From the NCBI GenBank assembly GCA_936924235.1, contig CAKZHN010000220.1:1-15766 (forward strand): DNA of 15,766 nt. Direction: 5' to 3'. Under the pieces are notes generated by a model. The model saw nothing but the letters and a program-made list of their open reading frames with translations, was not told the DNA's origin and did not search any database. The DNA comes from an uncultured Rhodoplanes sp. Lineage in GTDB: Bacteria; Pseudomonadota; Alphaproteobacteria; Rhizobiales; Xanthobacteraceae. Of this stretch, positions 7,591-13,574 are shown piece after piece (within the stretch, counting starts at the first letter, position 1; every line of letters begins with the position of its first letter). The position numbers and the translations under genes are program-made.

Positions 7591-7652
7591 GACGTTGCGC
7601 CGCAACGCAGCGATGATTGGCGGCGCTGATGGATTTAAGCGGTACGCGGGCC

Positions 7653-8960
7653 TTATCCCTTGTCTGGGATGCGCTTATTCGACGCGGTCTCGGGCTCGTT
7701 GCTGGTCTTGGGCTCGCGACCGATCTGCGGCTCGCCGCCGGCCTTCGGAGCTGCACCGGTCTTGGAGTCGCCTTTGGGCTCGCCCGCGATGCGCACCTGA
7801 TCGCCCGCAGCGATGCCGTCAGGCGGCGTGGTGATGACGCGGTCGGTGGCGTCGAGACCCGTGGCGATCTCGATGTCCTTGCCGAGATCGCGCGAGATCG
7901 TCACCGTCTTGAGCGCGACCCGGCCGTCGGCGCCGACGGTCGCGACCCGCAGGCCGCTCTGATCGAAGATCAACGCGCTCGCCGGAATGTTGACGGGATT
8001 GTTCGGCCCCGCAAGATCCAGCCGGACATTGGCGAAGGCGCCGGTCATCAGCTCGCCGGCGGAATTGTCGACAACCAGCAGCATCCGCGTCGTGCCGGAT
8101 GCGGCGTCGACCGCCTGTGCCGAGGCTTCGACCGTCGCGGTGAAGTTCCGTCCCGGATATTCAGGCACGGCGAGCCTGGCCTTGGTGCCGATCCTGATGC
8201 TCGGCACGTAGTTCTGCGGTACGTTGACGTAGACGCGGAGCTTGCTGACGTCCGAGACCACAAACAGCGCCGGCCCCCCGCCCGAACCGGCATTGATCAA
8301 CGAGCCGATGTCGGTCGTGCGCGCGGTAACGAGCCCGTCGAACGGTGCTTCGATGCGTTTGTACTTCTCGAGCACACGCAGACGGTCGCGATTGGCCTGC
8401 TGGGACTTGACCAGCCCCTGCTTGTTGCCAGCGTCCGCGGTGCGTTGATCGAAGTCCTGCTTCGAGATCGCGCCCGAGGGGATCAGCGACTGGCCGCGTT
8501 CCAGCGTCATCTTGGACAGCGCCGCATTGGCCTGGGCGCTGGCGAGATCGGCCTCCGCCTGCATGATCTGCTGGTCGAGGTCGGGCGCGTCGATCTCGGC
8601 GAGCAACTGCCCGGCCTTGACCGGTGCGCCGATGTCGGCCTTCCAGTCTTTGATGTAACCGCTGACGCGGGCGAAGATCTGCGCCTGGGCATAGGCCTCG
8701 AGCCGTCCTGGCAACTCGATGGTGGCCAAGCGGCTGCGGGTGTCGGGCGCGGCGACCGCCACCACCGGCACGGCCTGATCCTCGGCCCACTGGCTGAGCT
8801 TGGCGTCGGCCATCTTGCGGCTGGTGATGCCCGCGACGACGATCACGGCGGCGATCACGGCCCCGAGGAGGCCCGTAAGCCGCAAGCCGCGGCGCGAGAC
8901 CTTCGGTTGGGCCGTTCGGGTCTCGGCAGGCAGGGATTGCGTCGATTCCTCAGGCGACAT
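7653..8960 (-). CDS. RND efflux periplasmic adaptor (HlyD/MFP family), module 1
   Basis: A 435-residue membrane fusion protein linking an inner-membrane RND pump to an outer-membrane channel. Residues 1-26 are a hydrophilic cytoplasmic tail, and about 27-47 form one membrane anchor without a lipobox cysteine. The first lipoyl half is about 82-125 (ELPGRLEAYAQAQIFARVSG, then IGAPVKAGQLLAEID), the coiled-coil hairpin about 127-198, the second lipoyl half at 203-223 (IEAPFDGLVTARTTDIGS), then beta-barrel and membrane-proximal domains (GTTRMLLVVDN, MTGAFANVRL, IPASALIFD). The C-terminus beyond about 393 is an unusual hydrophilic tail rich in E-P pairs, with a hexapeptide repeat at 409-426. The ATG overlaps the end of the permease gene by 11 nt, so the two are translationally coupled partners. 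Pump substrate unknown. Confidence 0.92.
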   Translation of the reverse strand: MSPEESTQSLPAETRTAQPKVSRRGLRLTGLLGAVIAAVIVVAGITSRKMADAKLSQWAEDQAVPVVAVAAPDTRSRLATIELPGRLEAYAQAQIFARVSGYIKDWKADIGAPVKAGQLLAEIDAPDLDQQIMQAEADLASAQANAALSKMTLERGQSLIPSGAISKQDFDQRTADAGNKQGLVKSQQANRDRLRVLEKYKRIEAPFDGLVTARTTDIGSLINAGSGGGPALFVVSDVSKLRVYVNVPQNYVPSIRIGTKARLAVPEYPGRNFTATVEASAQAVDAASGTTRMLLVVDNSAGELMTGAFANVRLDLAGPNNPVNIPASALIFDQSGLRVATVGADGRVALKTVTISRDLGKDIEIATGLDATDRVITTPPDGIAAGDQVRIAGEPKGDSKTGAAPKAGGEPQIGREPKTSNEPETASNKRIPDKG

Positions 8961-11900
8961 TCGGCACTCCGGAAGCTGGCATGGTAACCTTCCCGTCGCG
9001 TTCGTGCAGCATGCTGAAAACCACCGGCACGAACATCAATGTGGCGATCGTTGCAAAGACCAGGCCGCCGACGACGGCGCGGCCGAGCGGCGCGTTCTGC
9101 TCGCCGCCCTCGCCCAGGCCCAGCGCCATCGGCGCCATGCCGATGATCATGGCGAGCGCGGTCATCAGCACCGGACGGAATCGGACGAAGCCCGCGTCGA
9201 GCGCCGCCTCGACCGAATTGCCGAGATCGGCAAGCCGCTCGCGGGCGAAGCTGATCACCAGCACGCTGTTTGCGGTGGCGACGCCCATGCACATGATGGC
9301 GCCGGTCAGCGCAGGGACCGACAGCGTGGTGCCGGTGCCGAACAGCGTCCAGATGATGCCGGCGAGAGCCGCGGGCAACGCCGTGACGATCACGAAGGGA
9401 TCGCCCCAGGACTGGAAGTTGACCACGATGAGCAGGTAGATCAGCACCACGGCGCCGAGCAGACCGAACAGAAGTCCGCTGAAGGCGCTGTTCATGGTCC
9501 GCACCTGGCCGAGCAGCACCACCTGCGAGCCCTTCGGCACGTTGCCCGCCGTGTCGCTGATGATCTTCTGCACGTCGGTTGCGACCGCGCCGAGATCGCG
9601 GCCTTGCGTGGTCGCGTAGATCTGCACCATGGACTGGATGTTGTATTGCGAGACCACGGCGTTCCGCGGCGCGCGGGTGATGTCGGCGACCGCGCCGAGA
9701 ATCTGCGGCTGCGCCGCGCCGGCCGCGGTGATCGGCAGGCTCCTCAGCGCCGTCAGCGTATCGATCCGATACTGCGGCGTCTGCATCACGATCGGATAGG
9801 ACACGCCGTTGTCGGGGTTGAGCCAGTAGGTCGGCGCGACCTGGCTGGAGCCGGCGAGATTGACGACGAGGCTGTTGGTCACGTCGCGTTCGGTCACACC
9901 GACATATTGGGCGCGGGTGCGGTCGACATCGACGTTGAAGCCCGGGCTTTGCATCGACTGCTGGATGCGAGCGTCGACCAGGCCCGACACGTGGCGAAGC
10001 CTGCGCAGCAGGTCCTGGGCATAGGCCATGTTGGCCGTGAGATTGGGCCCGCGGATCTGCAGGTCGATCGGCGCCGGCGCGCCGAAGTTGAGGATCTGGC
10101 TGATGATGTCGGCCGGCAGGAACGAGAACGTGGTGCCGGGGAAGCGTCGCGGCAACTCCTCGCGCAGCGCGCGGACATAGTCGGCTGTCGGCCTGTGGTC
10201 TTCGCTGAGCTTGATCTGAATGTCGCCATCCTGGGCGCCGATGGTGCCGGTGTTGTTGTAAGTCATATTGATGCCGCTCACCGGGAAGCCGATGTTGTCG
10301 ACCACGGTGCCGAGCTCTTCCGGCGGGATGACCTGGCGGATCGCCTTCTGGATGTCGGCGAACTGATTGGCGCTCTCCTCGACCCGGGTGCCGATCTGGG
10401 TGCGGACATGCATCAGGATCTGGCCGGCGTCGACCGTCGGAAAGAAGTCGCGGCCGAGAAACGGCACCAGCGCGAACGAGCCGAATACGAACAGCAGGAA
10501 GCCGGTGACGAACACCGCGCGATGATGCAGCGCCATGCCGAGCAGTTCGCGATAGCCGGCGCGGAAACGCTCGAAGCCCCGTTCGAAGCCGCGCTGAAAC
10601 CGCACCAGCGGATTGCGCGACGGCGCGGCGTGACCGTCAAGGGCCTGATGCTTGTGCAGCAGGTAATTCGCCATGGTCGGCACCAGCGTCCTCGACAGGA
10701 TGAAGGAGCAGACCATCGCCGACATCACGGCCTCGGCCATCGGCACGAACAGGAAGCGCGCGACGCCCTGCAGGAAGAACATCGGCACGAACACGATGCA
10801 GATGCACAGCAGCGAAACGAAGGCCGGCACCACGATCTGCTGCGCACCGTCCAGGATGGAGGTCTCGACCTCCTTACCCTGCTCGAGATGCCAGTTGATG
10901 TTCTCGATCGTCACCGTCGCGTCGTCGACCAGGATGCCGACCGCGAGCGCAAGCCCGCCGAGCGTCATGATGTTGAGGGTTTCGCCCAGCATCCAGAGCG
11001 TCGCGACCGACCCGAGAATGGACAGCGGGATCGAGGTCGCAATGATGACTGTGGAACGCCAGCTGCCAAGGAAGATCAGGATCATGATGCTGGTCAGCGC
11101 GGCGGCAATGACGCCTTCGCGGATCACGCCGCTCACGGCGGCGCTGACGAACAGCGACTGATCGCCGATCTGGGTGATGCTCAGGTTGCTCGGCAGGATG
11201 CTCCTGAGCTGCGCGACCTGCGCCTTGATGCCGGCAATGATGTCCAGCGTCGAGATCGCGCCGGCCTTGAGCACCACCATCAGCACCGAGCGGCTGCCGT
11301 CGACATGCACGATGTTGGTCTGCGGCGGGTTGCCGTCGCGCACATGGGCGACGTCACGCATGTAGACCATCGCGCCGTTGACCATCTTGACCGGCAGGTC
11401 GCCGAGCTGGTCGATCACCGACGGCGCGTTGTTGAGCTGGATGGCGTATTCGAAGGTTCCGATCTTCTGGGTGCCGACCGGCGTGATCAGGTTCTGTGCC
11501 GCGAGCGCATTGGCGACATCCTGGCCGGAGAGCCCGCGCGCCTGCATGGCCATCGAATCGAGATCGATCTGCACCTGCCGCGATTTGCCGCCGTAAGGAT
11601 AAGGAATCGCCGCGCCCGGCACGGTGACCAGCGGCGTGCGGATGACGTTCAGCGCGGTGTCCTGCAGCGCCTGCTCGGACAGTCCCGGCGCCGACAGCGC
11701 GAGTTGGATGATCGGCACGGTCGAGGCGTTGTAATTCAGGATCAGCGGCGGCGTGGCGCCGGCCGGCATGTTCTTCAAGAGCGTCTGCGACACCGCCGTC
11801 ACCTGCGCGTTGGCGATGCGGATATCGACGTTGGGCTGGAAGAAGATCTTGGTGATGCTCAGGCCGTTATAGGAGGTAGCCTCGATGTGCTCGATGTCGT

Positions 11901-12129
11901 TGACGGTCGTGGTCAGCGTACGCTCGAACAGCGTGGTCATGCGGCCGGCCATCTGGTCCGGCGGCAATCCGGTGTACTGCCAGATGGCGGCGATCACCGG
12001 GATGCGAATGTCCGGAAAGATGTCGACCGGCGTCCGCAGCGCCGCCAGCGGGCCGACGATCAGGATCAGAAGCGCCAGCACAACGAACGAGTAGGGTCGC
12101 GTCAACGCGACCCGGACCAGATTGAACAT
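8950..12129 (-). CDS. RND efflux permease (AcrB/HAE-like), module 1
   Basis: A 1059-residue inner-membrane proton-driven exporter. It shows the full RND layout: first helix at about 13-30, periplasmic porter domains at about 35-330, helices 2-6 with the VDDATVTIEN motif in helix 4 (D402/D403, equivalent to AcrB D407/D408), a second periplasmic half beginning around FLGRDFFPTVDAGQ, and helices 8-12 at the C-terminus. Helix 10 reads MGVATANSVLVISFARE (from about 948): the lysine equivalent to AcrB K940 is replaced by alanine, a pattern I associate with one branch of the family. The frame opens further upstream with a TTG at 12171, but ATG at 12129 gives the usual MFNLVRVALTRPY N-terminus and has GGGA just upstream. 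It ends 11 nt inside the adaptor gene. Substrates (drugs, solvents or other hydrophobics) cannot be told from sequence. Confidence 0.93.
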   Translation of the reverse strand: MFNLVRVALTRPYSFVVLALLILIVGPLAALRTPVDIFPDIRIPVIAAIWQYTGLPPDQMAGRMTTLFERTLTTTVNDIEHIEATSYNGLSITKIFFQPNVDIRIANAQVTAVSQTLLKNMPAGATPPLILNYNASTVPIIQLALSAPGLSEQALQDTALNVIRTPLVTVPGAAIPYPYGGKSRQVQIDLDSMAMQARGLSGQDVANALAAQNLITPVGTQKIGTFEYAIQLNNAPSVIDQLGDLPVKMVNGAMVYMRDVAHVRDGNPPQTNIVHVDGSRSVLMVVLKAGAISTLDIIAGIKAQVAQLRSILPSNLSITQIGDQSLFVSAAVSGVIREGVIAAALTSIMILIFLGSWRSTVIIATSIPLSILGSVATLWMLGETLNIMTLGGLALAVGILVDDATVTIENINWHLEQGKEVETSILDGAQQIVVPAFVSLLCICIVFVPMFFLQGVARFLFVPMAEAVMSAMVCSFILSRTLVPTMANYLLHKHQALDGHAAPSRNPLVRFQRGFERGFERFRAGYRELLGMALHHRAVFVTGFLLFVFGSFALVPFLGRDFFPTVDAGQILMHVRTQIGTRVEESANQFADIQKAIRQVIPPEELGTVVDNIGFPVSGINMTYNNTGTIGAQDGDIQIKLSEDHRPTADYVRALREELPRRFPGTTFSFLPADIISQILNFGAPAPIDLQIRGPNLTANMAYAQDLLRRLRHVSGLVDARIQQSMQSPGFNVDVDRTRAQYVGVTERDVTNSLVVNLAGSSQVAPTYWLNPDNGVSYPIVMQTPQYRIDTLTALRSLPITAAGAAQPQILGAVADITRAPRNAVVSQYNIQSMVQIYATTQGRDLGAVATDVQKIISDTAGNVPKGSQVVLLGQVRTMNSAFSGLLFGLLGAVVLIYLLIVVNFQSWGDPFVIVTALPAALAGIIWTLFGTGTTLSVPALTGAIMCMGVATANSVLVISFARERLADLGNSVEAALDAGFVRFRPVLMTALAMIIGMAPMALGLGEGGEQNAPLGRAVVGGLVFATIATLMFVPVVFSMLHERDGKVTMPASGVPNVA

Positions 12130-12276
12130 CTGTCCCGTGTTCCCGAATTGGGGCTTCTCAGCCCGTAGCAATCTCCGCGTCGCCTCCGCGGACGGCTACA
12201 GCATACCCCAAAACCACCAATGCTGCGCCGCAATACCGGTGGATGTTGTCGGATTCCAAAGACTTCGTCCACGCGG

Positions 12277-12294
12277 GGTCACGCGCAAGTGACC
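12277..12294. promoter_or_regulatory. Perfect inverted repeat, candidate operator upstream of RND module 1
   Basis: GGTCAC, six bases, GTGACC form a perfect 6+6 inverted repeat in the 282-nt gap (12130-12411) between the two efflux modules. On the minus strand a TTGACG box (12302-12307) lies eight bases upstream of it, so a bound repressor could block a promoter there. The expected -10 position is poor, so the promoter itself is not convincing. Elsewhere in this gap I see a small leader hairpin, GGGCT-TCTC-AGCCC at 12151-12164, and another stem, GCTTC-GCCCG-GAAGC at 12391-12405 just after the upstream adaptor, neither followed by a T-run. No gene is supported in the gap. Confidence 0.3.
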
Positions 12295-12411
12295 ATTCCG
12301 GCGTCAAGTCAGATCAGGCATGCATCTGTCGAAAGCCGGTCTCCGCCCTGCGAGAGCTCCAGTGCGGAGAGTTAACGCGAGGAATCTCACGCTTCGCCCG
12401 GAAGCTGGCGA

Positions 12412-13551
12412 TCACTCCGCGTGCGCTTCGCGCCGCTGCTGCGGCAGCGGCTGAACCGGAAGGCCGGGGCCGATCTTCTGCAGATTGCCCGTGATGACCT
12501 TGTCGCTGGGCTGGATGCCGGTCAGCACGGCGACTTTCTCGCCTTCGATCGGACCGAGCGTGACCGGACGCATCTCCACCTTGCTGCCTGCGCCGACGAC
12601 ATAAAGATACTTGCCCAATTGGCTGGAGCCGACCGCGACCTGGGGCACCATGAGAGTGTCGGGCTGCTCGCGGATCAGCACACGTGCGCGGACGTACTGC
12701 CCCGGCAGCAGCGTGAAGTCCTTGTTCTGGATGGTCGCGCGCGCCGAGATCGTGCCGGTGGACGGATCGACGGTGTTGTCGATGAAGGTGAGCTCGCCCG
12801 AATGGCCGGCCTGGCCTTCACCCGACAACGTGATCTCGATGGCGACCCTCCCGGCGCTCCGTGCCTTTTGAATCTGCGCCAACTCCGTCTCGCTCGGATT
12901 GAACGTCACGTAAATCGGGTCGAGTTGCACGATCGTGTTCAGCGGCGTGCCCGCGCCATTGATCAGCGTGCCGACCGGCGCCTTGTTGCGGCCGACGCGG
13001 CCGGCGAAAGGCGCGCGGATTTCGGTGTAGGCCAGGTTGTTCTCGGCCTGCTGCACGGCCGCCCGGTCGGCGTCGACCGTGGCCTGGCTCTGTTTCATCG
13101 AGCTGTTGCGTTGATCGACAGTATCCTTAGGGATAGCGCCCGTCTTGCTGAGCTCGATGCCGCGTTGCGACAGCACGGTGGCGTAATCGAGCGCCGCGAT
13201 GTCGCGCTCGAGCTGGGCTTTCGCCTGGTCGAGCGCGGCCCGGTAGTCGCGTGGATCGATCTGATACAGCAAGGCGTCCTTCTCGACGTCCGCTCCGTCA
13301 GCGACAGGCTGCTCCTGCACGTAGCCGGAGATCTTGGCCTGGAGCGCGACGTTGCGGATCGATTCGGTCCGGGCCGAGTAGTCGAGATAGATCGGAATGG
13401 TCTTCTTCTCGACGTCGGCCACGGGCACCGGCATCGCCTGCATCTGCGGCGCAGCAGCCTTGCTCCCGAGGTCAGGGCGCATCGTCGTGTAGACGACGCC
13501 CACGGCGGCCACCACGGCGACGCCACTCAGCGCGACTTTCCACTTTTTCAT
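12412..13551 (-). CDS. RND efflux periplasmic adaptor (AcrA/MexA-like MFP), module 2
   Basis: A 379-residue membrane fusion protein of the usual AcrA size. Residues 4-21 form an uncleaved-type N-terminal anchor with no lipobox cysteine. The first lipoyl half is about 58-97 (YSARTESIRNVALQAKISGY), the alpha-hairpin about 100-173, the second lipoyl half about 175-205 (YTEIRAPFAGRVGRNKAPVG), followed by the beta-barrel start LDPIYVTFNPSETEL (210-224), the LPGQYVRARVLI strand and the membrane-proximal domain. It should join the permease encoded just upstream to an outer-membrane channel made elsewhere. The ATG lies 23 nt after the permease stop codon on the same strand, so they are almost certainly co-transcribed. 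It is only distantly similar to the other adaptor in this window and lacks that protein's long N- and C-terminal tails. Confidence 0.93.
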   Translation of the reverse strand: MKKWKVALSGVAVVAAVGVVYTTMRPDLGSKAAAPQMQAMPVPVADVEKKTIPIYLDYSARTESIRNVALQAKISGYVQEQPVADGADVEKDALLYQIDPRDYRAALDQAKAQLERDIAALDYATVLSQRGIELSKTGAIPKDTVDQRNSSMKQSQATVDADRAAVQQAENNLAYTEIRAPFAGRVGRNKAPVGTLINGAGTPLNTIVQLDPIYVTFNPSETELAQIQKARSAGRVAIEITLSGEGQAGHSGELTFIDNTVDPSTGTISARATIQNKDFTLLPGQYVRARVLIREQPDTLMVPQVAVGSSQLGKYLYVVGAGSKVEMRPVTLGPIEGEKVAVLTGIQPSDKVITGNLQKIGPGLPVQPLPQQRREAHAE

Positions 13552-13574
13552 TCCGGTATTCCCATTTCCGTCGC

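Noticed and set aside
7593..7607. CGTTGC-GCC-GCAACG hairpin as an intrinsic terminator of the efflux transcript
   Set aside because: No T-run follows on the minus strand, and it directly abuts promoter-like boxes, so terminator status is unsupported.
12151..12164. GGGCT-TCTC-AGCCC hairpin as a terminator or riboswitch
   Set aside because: The stem is short, lies in the leader just before the permease start, has no T-run and shows no larger conserved fold.
8800..12168. Very long plus-strand open frame (1122 codons) opposite the RND permease
   Set aside because: It is antisense to a clear RND gene and its translation is a low-complexity mix rich in Arg, His, Asp and Gln, typical of antisense frames in GC-rich DNA.
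12130..12171. TTG start extending the module-1 permease by 14 residues
   Set aside because: The extra residues are not part of the usual permease N-terminus, and an ATG with a GGGA upstream gives the standard start.
12230..12259. TTGGAA-18-TATTGC as a promoter for RND module 1
   Set aside because: Both boxes are poor matches and the spacing is loose; such matches are expected by chance in a gap of this size.
12243..12494. Small plus-strand open frame (83 codons) in the gap between efflux modules
   Set aside because: It runs into the antisense of the adaptor gene, ends in an alanine-rich shadow segment, and has no ribosome site or recognisable feature.
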